From: Thiotrichaceae bacterium
GTDB taxonomy: Bacteria > Pseudomonadota > Gammaproteobacteria > Thiotrichales > Thiotrichaceae
Direction: 5' to 3'
NCBI GenBank assembly: GCA_027008885.1
Contig: JALVDQ010000433.1
Coordinates: 1 to 21,541, forward strand
DNA: 21,541 bases
Position 1 is the stretch's first letter. Every line of letters starts with the position of its first letter. The position numbers were made by a program, and so were the translations under genes. The notes beneath the pieces are model-generated. The model saw nothing but the letters and a program-made list of their open reading frames with translations. It was not told the DNA's origin and did no database searches. Below are positions 1 through 10,255 of the stretch, piece by piece.

Positions 1-359
1 CTGCTGTCAGAGGTACTTTCCTTATTTGTGGTTTCCTCTTTATTTTGAGTTTCCTTGTCAGATTCATCAGCTTTTACTTCTTCTTTGCTGTCTTCCTCTT
101 TGCTGTCTTCTTCTGTTTGCTCAGAAGATGTGTCTTCCGGTGCAGGCTCTTCTGTATTTGAAGCAGCATCTTCTTTTACCGATTTTGCTGATTCAAGCTC
201 TGCTTTTAACGCTGCAATTTCACTGTTCTTTGCACTCAACTCAGATTGCAAACCACTACAATCAGCGAATCTGCCAGTAGAACGCCCTTTAATCCAGAAA
301 GTAAAGAACAACCATTCAAGTAACCAACCTGCTAATATTCCTAATACAAAAGCACCCAT
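1..359 (-). CDS. Acidic, membrane-anchored protein of unknown function (partial, runs off left edge)
   Basis: The reading frame is open from an ATG at 359-357 to the window edge, about 119 codons, and is preceded by a good Shine-Dalgarno (AGGAG, five bases before the ATG). Residues 2-23 form one hydrophobic segment (GAFVLGILAGWLLEWLFFTF) followed by WIKGR, which reads as a single N-terminal membrane anchor. Next comes a short Ala/Glu/Lys/Leu stretch (about 38-60) that could be a coiled coil. The visible remainder is very rich in Glu, Asp, Ser, Lys and Thr, with repeats such as EEDSKEE, and looks disordered. The C-terminus is missing, so any folded domain there is unseen. I do not recognise the family. 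Frames on the opposite strand here are Ser/Leu-rich shadows of this acidic tract. Confidence 0.75.
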   Translation of the reverse strand, partial: MGAFVLGILAGWLLEWLFFTFWIKGRSTGRFADCSGLQSELSAKNSEIAALKAELESAKSVKEDAASNTEEPAPEDTSSEQTEEDSKEEDSKEEVKADESDKETQNKEETTNKESTSDS

Positions 360-401
360 TTTTTACTCCTAAACTCAAAATTAATTTACATTATACTACT
401 A

Positions 402-580
402 AAGTTTCGGAGTTCGAGCCTGTCTATTCTATCCATCCTATCCGGGAAAAGTGGAAAATCCCGTCATGCTGGCGTAAGCCGCTATCCATTTCCAACATGG
501 CATACGCCAGAATGACAACTGGCTTTTAAGCCAGCCTTTGTCGCTTATATTTCCTGTTGCCAAACAGGACTCCGAAACTT
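402..580. repeat. 179-bp element with 12-bp terminal inverted repeats (MITE-like candidate)
   Basis: AAGTTTCGGAGT at 402-413 is repeated as its exact inverse, ACTCCGAAACTT, at 569-580. Inside lies a second inverted pair, GTCATGCTGGCGTA (463-476) and TACGCCAGAATGAC (503-516), with one mismatch in 14. There is also a compact perfect hairpin, CTGGCTT/AAGCCAG, at 519-534. The inner pair resembles the REP-like 'GTCATTCTGGCG' palindromes common in bacterial intergenic DNA. No coding capacity is visible and no clear target duplication flanks it. With the flanking bases it fills most of the gap between the two minus-strand genes; 581-739 shows nothing recognisable. Confidence 0.5.
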
Positions 581-739
581 AAGATACTATTTACGGTAAA
601 TACTCTAACATTGAAAAAAATCAATACATATCTTGATAATAGCAGAAGAAGAGAGTAAGACATATACCCGAATCAGAGAATACACACGGCACAATACTTG
701 AGACTTGAGTGAAAAAATTAATCAGGGACGGTGCGCAAA

Positions 740-1183
740 TCATTTGATAAATCCATGCCCCTGATATTCAAGATGCTTTAACCATTTATACAGAAAACGG
801 TTTAAGCGCCAGCGACAAAGCAATACATTGTCTATTTGTTCTTCCCACAAGCGAATATCCCGTCCGTTCAGGCGACAATGGCGACTGATTACATCGGCCT
901 GGTGTGAATCGTGATACACTTGTACTTTCAGATCCGGGCGCAAATCACCATCATCAAAACAATAAGTTAGCATTAAAGTCGTAGTATGGGAGGCTCGTTC
1001 AAGAACACGCAGTTGCACCGGTACAACACCCTCAACCCTGGAAATGGATACATCAGGAAGACGTCGAATATCCCCGCAAAATAATCGCAATCTAATGTAA
1101 TTGTGTTCATACATATCCATTAAATCAATAAATGAACGCGGTCGGGGACTAAAAATTTGTGTTTTTTTACTTTTTAGTAGCAT
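740..1183 (-). CDS. DUF1249 family protein (YqiB-like)
   Basis: The protein is 147 residues. It matches the DUF1249/YqiB family by recall: an N-terminal 'SPRPRSFIDLMDMYEHNYIR' segment, a central run on resistance to short strands (VQLRVLERASHTTTLMLTY), then 'LKVQVYHDSHQADVISR' with the family's VRLYHD-type motif, and a C-terminal 'NRFLYKWLKHL' helix. E. coli YqiB is about the same length and starts at an equivalent point, which supports this ATG even though no strong Shine-Dalgarno precedes it. Its molecular function is unknown. In E. coli the gene sits near nudF, cpdA and parE; none of these is in this window. The family is essentially gammaproteobacterial and supports that assignment for the host. 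Confidence 0.82.
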   Translation of the reverse strand: MLLKSKKTQIFSPRPRSFIDLMDMYEHNYIRLRLFCGDIRRLPDVSISRVEGVVPVQLRVLERASHTTTLMLTYCFDDGDLRPDLKVQVYHDSHQADVISRHCRLNGRDIRLWEEQIDNVLLCRWRLNRFLYKWLKHLEYQGHGFIK

Positions 1184-1415
1184 CGCTGTATTTTAGCATC
1201 TAAAAGATCATCTTGAGATAAAAATAATTTTTCATTCAAGCATCAAGAGTATATTTTTGTGAGGCGTTATTTGTTAACTCAGCTGTTGCCGTTGCATCAA
1301 TTGTTGCATGATAATAGTTGCTATTCTCCCATAAGATCTTAGAATATGTGCGGAAATTCACCTTGGGAACGGCACAATAATATTCCGCCGCCCCTTACCT
1401 GAACCTGTAATCTAA
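1184..1415. other. Intergenic region between divergent DUF1249 and pgm genes
   Basis: The two flanking genes are divergent, so promoters for both should lie between 1184 and 1523. I see an AT-rich stretch (1200-1330) and a possible weak inverted pair, GCGGAA (near 1357) with TTCCGC (near 1383), but no convincing -35/-10 pair and no RNA gene. Confidence 0.3.
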
Positions 1416-1502
1416 ATGAACATGCGATATAAGTCATTGTTTTTTAAAACATTGCTTATTTCTCTTGTCGTAATCATCTCACAGATTCAGGCATACACAT
1501 GA
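1416..1502 (+). pseudogene. Orphan signal-peptide-like mini-ORF (28 codons)
   Basis: ATG at 1416 opens a 28-codon frame ending at TGA 1500-1502. Its product starts MNMRYKSLFFK, continues as a hydrophobic core (TLLISLVVIIS) and ends QIQAYT, the layout of a Sec signal peptide with a plausible cleavage after IQA. No mature protein follows, because the stop comes two residues after the site. The Shine-Dalgarno is weak. It could be the stump of a lost secreted protein, a small membrane peptide, or chance in the AT-rich pgm upstream region. pgm begins 21 bases downstream in another frame. Confidence 0.25.
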
Positions 1503-1523
1503 TGATTCAAGGATTGCGCTTAA

Positions 1524-3188
<1,665 letters not shown>

Positions 3189-3202
3189 ATTAACTGAATA
3201 AA

Positions 3203-3285
3203 TACCCATCCCCCCTGTTTTTTATATATTTTTCTGTTGTTGTTTCTCCACACCTGAAAATATATAAAAAAAGGGGGGGATGGGT
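3203..3285. repeat. Dispersed repeat copies 1 and 2 as a head-to-head inverted pair (large hairpin)
   Basis: Copy 1 (3203-3233, plus orientation) reads TACCCATCCCCCCTG followed by TTTTTTATATATTTTT. Copy 2 (3257-3285, inverted) reads AAAATATATAAAAAAA followed by GGGGGGGATGGGT. The arms are nearly fully complementary over about 28 bases with a 23-base spacer, so RNA or single-stranded DNA would fold into a long hairpin between pgm and purH. No T-run follows either side beyond the arm itself, so a classical intrinsic terminator is not obvious. It belongs to the six-copy family described in the findings. Confidence 0.85.
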
Positions 3286-3357
3286 GTTCTGTATTAGCCC
3301 GAGTGCTTATCTTTAATATATACTCTTCACCCGTTAAATTATTTGGAAATAATACTT

Positions 3358-4929
3358 ATGTCTCAAGATCGCCCTGTACAACGTGCTCTTCTCAGTGTTT
3401 CTGATAAAACCAACCTACTCGAGTTTGCCAAACAGCTCCATGCCAGAGGCATAGAGTTACTTTCCACGGGAGGTACCGCAAAATTACTTGCAGACAATCA
3501 TATACCGGTTACTGAAGTCTCTGATTATACCGGCTTTCCTGAAATGATGGATGGTCGGGTTAAAACACTCCACCCCAAAATTCATGGCGGAATCCTGGCG
3601 CGTCGTGGAACGGATGATGAAGTCATGCAGAAACATGATATTCCGGGCATTGATCTTGTTGTTGTCAATCTTTACCCCTTTGCAGAAACTATTGCGAAAG
3701 ACGATTGTACTCTGGGAGATGCCATTGAAAATATTGATATTGGCGGACCAACCATGGTACGCGCTGCGGCAAAAAATTACGCGCATGTCAGCATCATCGT
3801 CAATCCCGCTGATTACGAGCTTGTTGAAGCAGAACTTGAAAAAAATAACGGAAGCATTTCAAAAGAAACACGTTTTAAACTGGCAAGCAAGGCATTTGAG
3901 CACACTGCCGCCTATGACGGCATGATTGCAAACTACCTTGGCTCAATTGTTGAAAATGGCAAGGCAGAAGGCTTTCCAAGCACCTTTAATACTCAGTTCA
4001 AACTGGCGCAAACAACACGCTATGGTGAAAATTCACACCAGAAAGGCGCTTTTTATATTTCCGGAAAAGACAGCGGCGCGAATATTGCCACCGCAAAACA
4101 ACTGCAAGGCAAGGAACTATCCTATAACAATATCGCTGACACAGATGCCGCACTCGAATGTGTCAAACAGTTTGATAAAAATGAAGCCGCCTGCGTTATT
4201 GTAAAGCACGCCAACCCCTGTGGTGTAGCGATTGGGGATAATTTACTGAATGCCTATGAACGCGCCTTTAGCACTGATCCCGAATCTGCCTTTGGTGGTA
4301 TTATTGCCTTTAATCAGGAGCTTGATACTGAAACAGCACAAACCATTGTCGATAAACAGTTTGTCGAAGTGATTATTGCACCCGCAATCAGCCAGGGCGC
4401 AATTAATGCGGTAAGCGCAAAGAAAAACGTGCGCTTGCTGGAATGTGGAGAATTTGGAGAGCCAGTTGCACGGCTTGATTTCAAACGGGTCAATGGCGGT
4501 TTATTAGTGCAGGATGCTGATCTCGAATTATACAAAGAGCTAAAAGTTGTCACCACACGAAAGCCAGACGATAAAGAAATGAGCGATCTGCTGTTTGCCT
4601 GGAAAATAGCAAAGTTTGTAAAATCAAATGCGATTGTCTACTGCAAGGATAAAATGACCATCGGTGTCGGCGCAGGACAAATGAGCCGTATAAACTCTGC
4701 GCGCATTGCAGGTATCAAGGCAGAACATGCCAACCTGACTGTAACAGGCTCGGTAATGGCATCCGATGCTTTTTTCCCCTTCCGCGATGGCATTGACGCT
4801 GCCGCAGAAGCCGGAATTGTTGCGGTAATCCAGCCAGGAGGTTCAATGCGTGATGAAGAAGTCATAAAAGCCGCCAACGAAGCCGGAATGGCAATGGTCT
4901 TTACAGGAATGAGACATTTCCGGCATTAA
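3358..4929 (+). CDS. purH: Bifunctional AICAR formyltransferase / IMP cyclohydrolase
   Basis: PurH catalyses the last two steps of de novo IMP synthesis: formyl transfer from 10-formyl-THF to AICAR, then ring closure. The protein is 523 residues, close to the usual 525-530. The N-terminal MGS-like cyclohydrolase domain (about 1-195) carries LLSTGGTAK (34-42) and [11 protein letters not shown] (68-78). The C-terminal transformylase domain (about 200-523) carries RYGENSHQ (221-228), [12 protein letters not shown] (255-266), and IVKHANPCG (281-289) with the catalytic Lys283-His284 pair. It ends in the conserved GMRHFRH. I chose ATG 3358, with GGA 10-12 bases upstream, over an in-frame TTG at 3343, because family proteins start just before the [10 protein letters not shown] segment. 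purD, its frequent neighbour, is not present here. Confidence 0.97.
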   Translation: MSQDRPVQRALLSVSDKTNLLEFAKQLHARGIELLSTGGTAKLLADNHIPVTEVSDYTGFPEMMDGRVKTLHPKIHGGILARRGTDDEVMQKHDIPGIDLVVVNLYPFAETIAKDDCTLGDAIENIDIGGPTMVRAAAKNYAHVSIIVNPADYELVEAELEKNNGSISKETRFKLASKAFEHTAAYDGMIANYLGSIVENGKAEGFPSTFNTQFKLAQTTRYGENSHQKGAFYISGKDSGANIATAKQLQGKELSYNNIADTDAALECVKQFDKNEAACVIVKHANPCGVAIGDNLLNAYERAFSTDPESAFGGIIAFNQELDTETAQTIVDKQFVEVIIAPAISQGAINAVSAKKNVRLLECGEFGEPVARLDFKRVNGGLLVQDADLELYKELKVVTTRKPDDKEMSDLLFAWKIAKFVKSNAIVYCKDKMTIGVGAGQMSRINSARIAGIKAEHANLTVTGSVMASDAFFPFRDGIDAAAEAGIVAVIQPGGSMRDEEVIKAANEAGMAMVFTGMRHFRH

Positions 4930-4968
4930 CTGTTCAAGCATGCAGATTTCACAAGAACTCCGAAGACA

Positions 4969-5113
4969 AGTGTTACACAGAAGAACACAGAGATATTCGC
5001 AGAGAACCGCAGAGCTTGTAAGGAAGAAAAACAATTACACTTCTTTCGTTTGCTACTTTTTATAATAATAACTCCGTGGTTCTCAGCGAAAAACTCTGCG
5101 ACTCAGTTACACT
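4969..5113. repeat. Imperfect inverted repeat of the CGCAGAG / GAGAACC type
   Basis: The arm at 4986-5014 (CACAGAGATATTCGCAGAGA, then ACCGCAGAG) is matched in inverse at 5072-5100 (CTCCGTGGTTCTCAGCGAAA, then AACTCTGCG), with 23 of 29 positions agreeing. The match extends weakly outward (AGTGTTACACAG with CTCAGTTACACT). It lies between the ends of two convergent genes, purH (plus) and the ATPase gene (minus), so it could act as a bidirectional terminator. Similar 'aCGCAGAGaacCGCAGAG' sequences are dispersed in many bacterial genomes. Confidence 0.6.
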
Positions 5114-5122
5114 ACAGTAATA

Positions 5123-6400
5123 TTAGAATAAATAGGCAGGTAAAAATTTAACGCCGTTTTTTTCCAGATAGCTACTTTGGTTTATAACAAATTGTTGTTT
5201 TATCGCTAATGTATCTGCATATTTTTTTACAAATTCGATCATTGCGCGGGGGATTTTCTGGTTTTTCCCTGATTTGACTTCATAGAGTGAGTATTCAGCA
5301 TTTTTAACACGGATAAAATCAATTTCACTTTTTGATTGGGTACGATAGAAATAAAGGCTGCTATTGACTTCCTTGTTTCTGCTGAGCGCATTAAAGACAT
5401 AGGTTTCATAGAGCGCACCTGCGTCTCTCCTTAGATTCAAAGGGTTGAAGTTTTTCAGTAATAAATTATTGACCCCTGTATCTTTAAAAAAGATTTTACG
5501 GGTTTTGCTAATCTCCTTATTTTTATTGCTAAAGAAAGGTCTAAGCTCTTCAACAATAAAGGTTTCCTGTAGCAGGTTCAGGTATTTGTTGAGTGTCGCG
5601 GTTGCGATACCAATAAGCTGTTGGGCTGATGTCTGTTTAAACTGTGCGCCTGCATTAATTGCCAGATATTCTAATAGCTGATTGTAGGCACTGAGGTTTT
5701 CAATATTGGCAATATCCCGTATGTCTTTTTGAATATAGGAGCTGATTATGGAATCGAGTTTTATTATTTTTTCTTTGTGATCAGGTGTTAATACAACTTC
5801 TGGATAACCACCATAAATAAGGTATTCTTCCAGCAAGCCAGTAAACTGCTGATGAAAGGGGCTAATCATCGCTGCCTGTGCTTGCTGGTCAAGTTCTCCC
5901 TTTTTCTGCATCTGCCTTAATTTGCGTAGTCGTTCTTCACCACGAAATAACAAAAACTCATTAAAGCTCAGTGGTTCTACCTGATAGATACGTTTACGCC
6001 CTGCCAGTGAATCTGAAAATTTTGACTTGATTTGCAAAGAGGAACTGCCTGTGGCAATGATTTTTAGTTTTGCAAAATGGTCATGTAATAATTTGAGTAA
6101 ATTGGATGGATCATCCAGCAGTTGTATTTCATCAAAAATAATCAGACTGGGCTGGTTTTCATCAATACCTTCAAGGCGCAATATTTGCTTGAGTATAGAA
6201 ACGCTAATATTATTAAATTGATCCCGGTATTGCTTGTCTTCAAAATCAAAGTACCAGATACGATTTTCAGGATAGTGACTTTGTTCTGCCAATAGATGCG
6301 ACAGGGTTGTTTTACCTGTTTGTCTTGTGCCCAGTAAAAAGATAACTTCATGGGAATCAAAATGGGCAAGAATTTTATCGCTTAGCTCTCGTTTAAACAT
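5123..6400 (-). CDS. AAA ATPase with DUF4143 domain
   Basis: The 425-residue protein has the two-part structure of the AAA_14/DUF4143 family. The N-terminal P-loop domain shows Walker A GTRQTGKTT (24-32), Walker B LIIFDE (86-91), a sensor-1-like KIIATGSSS (112-120) and an LAGR arginine motif (132-135). The C-terminal DUF4143 part (about 200-400) has the FFKDTGV motif (304-310) and, near the end, SEIDFI (358-363) with YEVKSG (373-378). That E/D...ExK spacing resembles a PD-(D/E)XK nuclease-like fold, though cleavage activity in this family is not established. These ATPases are widespread accessory genes of uncertain role. The gene stands alone, looks AT-richer than purH beside it by eye, and is bracketed by two different inverted-repeat families, which would fit acquisition by transfer. 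The ATG at 6400 gives the usual short lead into Walker A; no strong Shine-Dalgarno is evident. Confidence 0.88.
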   Translation of the reverse strand: MFKRELSDKILAHFDSHEVIFLLGTRQTGKTTLSHLLAEQSHYPENRIWYFDFEDKQYRDQFNNISVSILKQILRLEGIDENQPSLIIFDEIQLLDDPSNLLKLLHDHFAKLKIIATGSSSLQIKSKFSDSLAGRKRIYQVEPLSFNEFLLFRGEERLRKLRQMQKKGELDQQAQAAMISPFHQQFTGLLEEYLIYGGYPEVVLTPDHKEKIIKLDSIISSYIQKDIRDIANIENLSAYNQLLEYLAINAGAQFKQTSAQQLIGIATATLNKYLNLLQETFIVEELRPFFSNKNKEISKTRKIFFKDTGVNNLLLKNFNPLNLRRDAGALYETYVFNALSRNKEVNSSLYFYRTQSKSEIDFIRVKNAEYSLYEVKSGKNQKIPRAMIEFVKKYADTLAIKQQFVINQSSYLEKNGVKFLPAYLF

Positions 6401-6479
6401 TTTTCTCTGGAATTTATAAACTCAACTTGCAGTTTAAGTCTGGAAAAACAAATATTCAAATCTTATTTTGTTTATTTTA

Positions 6480-6553
6480 GATTAGCCCAAGCGTAATCCG
6501 AGAAAATCGTGACACGATGTTATGAACTATGTTGGATTACGCTACGCTAATCC
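6480..6553. repeat. Inverted repeat of the GGATTACGCTACGCTAATCC type
   Basis: GATTAGCCCAAGCGTAATCC at 6480-6499 pairs with GGATTACGCTACGCTAATCC at 6534-6553 with a few mismatches, leaving a 34-base loop. The right arm is itself near-palindromic. Sequences of this type ('ggattacgctgcgctaatcc') occur as dispersed intergenic repeats in several proteobacteria. It lies between the start of the ATPase gene and the end of the nitrilase gene, both on the minus strand. Confidence 0.55.
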
Positions 6554-6604
6554 AAGCTATGGCATTGGGTAAATCAACAGCTTTAGCCTGCTACAACAAA
6601 AGCA

Positions 6605-7420
6605 TTAAAATAATTTGTCATGCTCCAGAACAGGAAAACTGTTTCTTAATTGCTGCTGTGCTTTCAGGTCGATTTCCAGCATCACGATTCCGTTATCTTT
6701 GATGTGAGATCCCTGAATTTTGCCTAAATAATCAACTACCATGGTGTGTCCATAAGTGTGGCGACCGTTTACATGATAACCACCCTGCGCAGGCGCAATC
6801 ACATAACACTGGTTCTCGATTGCCCTGGCTCGCACTAAAGGTTCCCAGTGTACTTCACCCGTGGCATGTGTAAAGGCAGCAGGTATCAGAAATATTTGTG
6901 CGCCCTGCTTTACCATTTCACGATACAGCAGCGGAAAACGCAAATCATAACAAATGGATAGCCCAATGCGACCAAAGGGTGTATCAATCACAACGACCCT
7001 GTCTCCGGGAAGAAAAACATCGCTTTCACGGTAGGCTTCTTCGCCTTCAATATCAACATCAAAGAGATGGATTTTATCGTAGCGCCCTACCCTTTCACCG
7101 CGATGATTATAAACCAGCAAAGTGTTATAGACTTTGTCTGATGAAGCGCTTGATCGAATCGGTACTGAGCCAGCAGCAATCCAGACTTCATTCTCAATCG
7201 CGCACTGCCGGATTGTATCCTGAATTTGCCCCTTCCCCAGTATTTCTGCCCGCTCAAGGGTCTCGGCATCGTTCATTGCCATTAATGCAAAGCATTCGGG
7301 CAACACCACCATATCGGCACCCTGTCTGGCGGCGTCCCTGACAAGACGACAGGCAACCATTAAATTGGCTTTAATACGTGAACCGGATGCCATCTGAATG
7401 GCGGCTATTTTAGCAATCAT
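6605..7420 (-). CDS. Carbon-nitrogen hydrolase (Nit1/Nit2-type amidase of the nitrilase superfamily)
   Basis: The 271-residue protein carries the complete nitrilase catalytic triad, numbered from the chosen ATG at 7420: Glu42 in LPECF, Lys116 in RYDKIHLFD, and Cys157 in SICYDLRFP. The wording DKIHLFDVDI and ICYDLRFPLLYREM is typical of the Nit1 branch, whose members hydrolyse deaminated glutathione (a repair reaction); omega-amidase (Nit2) is the close alternative. The sequence alone does not settle the substrate. An in-frame TTG one codon upstream (7423) is a less likely start. No clear Shine-Dalgarno is seen. The gene is divergent from trpD and shares a 123-bp intergenic region that contains dispersed repeat copy 3. 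Confidence 0.88.
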   Translation of the reverse strand: MIAKIAAIQMASGSRIKANLMVACRLVRDAARQGADMVVLPECFALMAMNDAETLERAEILGKGQIQDTIRQCAIENEVWIAAGSVPIRSSASSDKVYNTLLVYNHRGERVGRYDKIHLFDVDIEGEEAYRESDVFLPGDRVVVIDTPFGRIGLSICYDLRFPLLYREMVKQGAQIFLIPAAFTHATGEVHWEPLVRARAIENQCYVIAPAQGGYHVNGRHTYGHTMVVDYLGKIQGSHIKDNGIVMLEIDLKAQQQLRNSFPVLEHDKLF

Positions 7421-7458
7421 CAATTAAAGTCTGTATTTTTCTGTCATCAGGATATTAT

Positions 7459-7490
7459 TACCCACCCCCCCTGTTTTTTATATATTTTTT
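7459..7490 (+). repeat. Dispersed repeat copy 3 (plus orientation)
   Basis: TACCCACCCCCCCTG followed by TTTTTTATATATTTTTT; it differs from the consensus by C for T within CCCATCC. It lies between the divergent starts of the nitrilase gene and trpD, 54 bases before the trpD ATG, a position where it could influence either promoter. Confidence 0.85.
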
Positions 7491-7543
7491 TCAAGCATAT
7501 TGCTACTATTCTGCCTACGTTAAACAGACTCACTTAAAAAAAC

Positions 7544-8566
7544 ATGAATATACAGACAGCCATTCAAAAAGTCGTTGAACATCAAAACCTGAGTCAGGAT
7601 GAAATGACCGGGGTAATGCAGCAAATTATGACCGGGCAGGCAAGTGATGCACAGATTGGTGGATTCCTTGTTGGCATGCGCATGAAGGGTGAAACGGTTG
7701 AAGAAATAAGCGCAGCAGCAAGTGTGATGCGATCCTTATCGACCAAAGTTGATCTGCACGGCGACAATCTGGTTGAAATTGTTGGCACAGGTGGTGACGG
7801 CATTAGCACTTTTAACATCTCAACAGCCAGTTGTTTTGTGGTAGCTGCCGCTGGTGGACGAGTTGCAAAACACGGCAATCGCTCGATTTCCAGCAGTTCC
7901 GGAGCAGCTGATCTTCTGGAAGCCGCTGGTGTGAATCTTAATATCACGGCGGATCAGGTCAAACAGTGTGTCGAAAAGGTCGGCGTCGGTTTTATGTTTG
8001 CGCCACTGCATCACAGCGCCATGAAATATGCCATTGGTCCACGCAAGGAAATGGGTATACGCACCCTGTTTAATCTGCTGGGTCCACTAACCAATCCTGC
8101 AGGAACGGCAAACCAGGTTCTGGGTGTGTTTAGCAAAGACTGGGTAAAACCAATTGCAGAAGTGCTCAAGATACTGGGCGGAAATCATGTGATGGTGGTT
8201 CACGCCGATGATGGCATGGATGAAATCAGTATTTCATCCGCAACCTCGGTTGCCGAACTCAAACAGGGTGTTATCAGTGAATATACAATCAAGCCTGAAG
8301 ATTTTGGTTTTCTCAGCCATCCACTAAGTGAAATTCGCGTTAAAAATGCCGAAGAAAGCCTGGAAATGGTAAATTCTGTATTAAGTAACGAAGCAAGTCC
8401 CGCGCGTGACATCGTTGCACTGAATGCGGGTGCTGCGATCTACGTTGCCGGGCTAAGCAATACACATCAGGCAGGTATTGACAGAGCACTTGAAGTAATT
8501 GCCTCAGGTGAAGCCAAACAAAAACTGCTCGATCTTATCAATATCACAAACACATTCAAATCATAA
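7544..8566 (+). CDS. trpD: Anthranilate phosphoribosyltransferase
   Basis: TrpD joins anthranilate to PRPP, the second dedicated step to tryptophan. The protein is 340 residues, normal for a monofunctional enzyme without the fused glutamine amidotransferase domain seen in enterobacteria. PRPP-binding signatures are intact: GTGGDG (81-86), NIST (91-94), KHGNRS (109-114), and the metal-binding Asp-Glu in DDGMDEIS (D226-E227). Anthranilate-site residues fall in [22 protein letters not shown] (161-182). The start has little Shine-Dalgarno (only A-rich sequence before ATG). trpC follows after three bases, so the two are cotranscribed and probably translationally coupled. trpE and trpG, often directly upstream, are absent; the nitrilase gene occupies that side. 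Confidence 0.97.
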   Translation: MNIQTAIQKVVEHQNLSQDEMTGVMQQIMTGQASDAQIGGFLVGMRMKGETVEEISAAASVMRSLSTKVDLHGDNLVEIVGTGGDGISTFNISTASCFVVAAAGGRVAKHGNRSISSSSGAADLLEAAGVNLNITADQVKQCVEKVGVGFMFAPLHHSAMKYAIGPRKEMGIRTLFNLLGPLTNPAGTANQVLGVFSKDWVKPIAEVLKILGGNHVMVVHADDGMDEISISSATSVAELKQGVISEYTIKPEDFGFLSHPLSEIRVKNAEESLEMVNSVLSNEASPARDIVALNAGAAIYVAGLSNTHQAGIDRALEVIASGEAKQKLLDLINITNTFKS

Positions 8567-8569
8567 AGC

Positions 8570-9379
8570 ATGAGCAATACGCCCGATATTTTAAAAAAAA
8601 TTGTTCAGCGCAAACAGCAGGAAATCACTGAGCGCAAACAGCGTAAAGCCGAGCCTGCCTTGCTCAAAGAGCTGGAGCAGATAATAAATGATGCGCCTAC
8701 ACGCGGTTTTGTTGATGCAATGCGCAAACGTATTAACGCAGGCGAGCCTGCCGTGATTGCCGAAATAAAAAAAGCGTCACCCAGCAAAGGCATCATCCGT
8801 GAGGATTTTAAACCGGCAGAAATTGCCAAAAGCTATCAGCAGGGCGGAGCAAGCTGTGTTTCGGTCTTAACAGACATTGATTTCTTCCAGGGCTCTGATG
8901 ATTATCTCAAACAAGCCAGAGCTGCCTGCGATTTGCCGGTAATCCGCAAGGATTTTATTATTGACCCTTATCAGGTGTACGAAGCACGCACAATCGGCGC
9001 TGATTGCATCTTGCTGATTGTTGCCATACTTGCTGATGAACAGATGCAAACATTATACAAGCTGGCTCGTGAACTTGGCATGGATGTTCTGATCGAAGTC
9101 CATGATGAGGAAGAATTGCAACGCGCATTGCCTTTGGAAGCGGATCTGGTGGGGATTAATAACCGCAATTTACGCACCTTTGAAACCTCTTTGCAGACTA
9201 CTCTGGATTTACTGGAGCAAATCCCGAATGAGCGTATTGTTGTTACTGAAAGCGGCATCCATTCAGTCGAGCACATTAAACTCATGCGAGAACATCAGGT
9301 GAATGCCTTTCTCGTTGGTGAAGCCTTTATGCGGGCTGATGATCCGGGGGCTGAACTCAAACAACTGTTCTTTGGCTAG
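8570..9379 (+). CDS. trpC: Indole-3-glycerol phosphate synthase
   Basis: TrpC closes the indole ring from CdRP. The protein is 269 residues, a single (beta/alpha)8 barrel with no fused TrpF domain. The signature [11 protein letters not shown] (64-74) holds the substrate-binding Glu and Lys. RKDFI (126-130), IEVHDE (175-180), GINNRNL (195-201) and ESGI (227-230) mark successive barrel strands with catalytic and phosphate-binding residues. The ATG is three bases after the trpD stop. The next gene, lgt, starts 63 bases later. A short GGTCTG/CAGACC inverted pair (9388-9393, 9412-9417) lies in that gap but has no following T-run, so I expect read-through into lgt. Confidence 0.97.
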   Translation: MSNTPDILKKIVQRKQQEITERKQRKAEPALLKELEQIINDAPTRGFVDAMRKRINAGEPAVIAEIKKASPSKGIIREDFKPAEIAKSYQQGGASCVSVLTDIDFFQGSDDYLKQARAACDLPVIRKDFIIDPYQVYEARTIGADCILLIVAILADEQMQTLYKLARELGMDVLIEVHDEEELQRALPLEADLVGINNRNLRTFETSLQTTLDLLEQIPNERIVVTESGIHSVEHIKLMREHQVNAFLVGEAFMRADDPGAELKQLFFG

Positions 9380-9442
9380 TTTTATCAGGTCTGCTTTATC
9401 AAATCGCCAACCAGACCAATTATCATTTAAAAAGAAACCAAT

Positions 9443-10252
9443 ATGCTAACTTATCCGGAAATTGACCCTATACTGATTCACTTTAGCAAAACCACTGGCG
9501 TGCGTTGGTATGGCTTAATGTACGTCATCGGCTTTCTCGCTTTTTTATTTCTGGGGAAAATGCGCGCCCGCCGTCCGAATAGTCCCGTCACGCCTGATCA
9601 GGTGGATGACATGATGTTTTATGGTGCCATTGGTGTTATCGCTGGTGGCAGAATTGGCGAGATGCTTTTCTATCGTTTTCCGGAACTTATGCAGAATCCT
9701 TTAAGCTTGTTCAAGGTTTGGGAAGGCGGCATGAGCTTTCATGGCGGATTACTGGGTGTCACCCTTGCAATGCTCTATCTGGCAAAAAAATGGAAAATAT
9801 CAGCGTTAAGACTGGGCGATTTTATTGCGCCACTGGTGCCTATCGGTCTGGGAGCCGGGCGTATGGGCAACTTTATTAATGGTGAACTCTGGGGGCGACC
9901 TACCGATGTCCCCTGGGGCATGGTGTTTAGACACGTTGACAATCAGCCACGTCACCCCTCGCAACTCTATGAAGTCCTTGGCGAAGGACTGTTGCTCTTC
10001 CTGCTGGTCTGGATATTCTCCAAAAAGCCTCGTCCAACAGGCGCTGTAACCGGCGTATTCCTGATTGGTTACGGCATTGCGCGTTCAACGGTTGAATTTT
10101 TTCGGGTACCCGATGACAGCAACTTCTTTGGAATCGAATGGCTAACCGAAGGTCAGCTCTTATCAATTCCCATGATAATCATAGGATTAGCACTGCTTTT
10201 TTGGGCATATTCTAAAAACAAAAAATCACTCAAACATCATGGAGATCATTAA
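9443..10252 (+). CDS. lgt: Phosphatidylglycerol-prolipoprotein diacylglyceryl transferase
   Basis: Lgt is an inner-membrane enzyme that transfers diacylglycerol from phosphatidylglycerol to the lipobox cysteine of prolipoproteins, the first step in lipoprotein maturation. The 269-residue protein has several hydrophobic segments (about 21-38, 57-76, 98-114, 128-143, 180-193, 202-214, 239-256). It carries the Lgt signature GRMGNFINGELWGRPT (139-154) with the essential Arg140, and SFHGGLLG (98-105) with His100, equivalent to the essential His103 of E. coli. PRHPSQLYE (169-177) and VEFFRVPD (217-224) are further conserved blocks. It is slightly shorter than E. coli Lgt (291). thyA starts three bases after its stop, matching the widely conserved lgt-thyA pair. 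Confidence 0.97.
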   Translation: MLTYPEIDPILIHFSKTTGVRWYGLMYVIGFLAFLFLGKMRARRPNSPVTPDQVDDMMFYGAIGVIAGGRIGEMLFYRFPELMQNPLSLFKVWEGGMSFHGGLLGVTLAMLYLAKKWKISALRLGDFIAPLVPIGLGAGRMGNFINGELWGRPTDVPWGMVFRHVDNQPRHPSQLYEVLGEGLLLFLLVWIFSKKPRPTGAVTGVFLIGYGIARSTVEFFRVPDDSNFFGIEWLTEGQLLSIPMIIIGLALLFWAYSKNKKSLKHHGDH

Positions 10253-10255
10253 GGT

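Noticed and set aside
26..372. Two plus-strand frames (Ser/Leu-rich)
   Set aside because: They are antisense shadows of the acidic minus-strand gene, which has a strong Shine-Dalgarno, a membrane anchor and sensible composition.
3343..3357. TTG start giving a longer PurH
   Set aside because: ATG 3358 fits the family start and has a ribosome site at the right distance.
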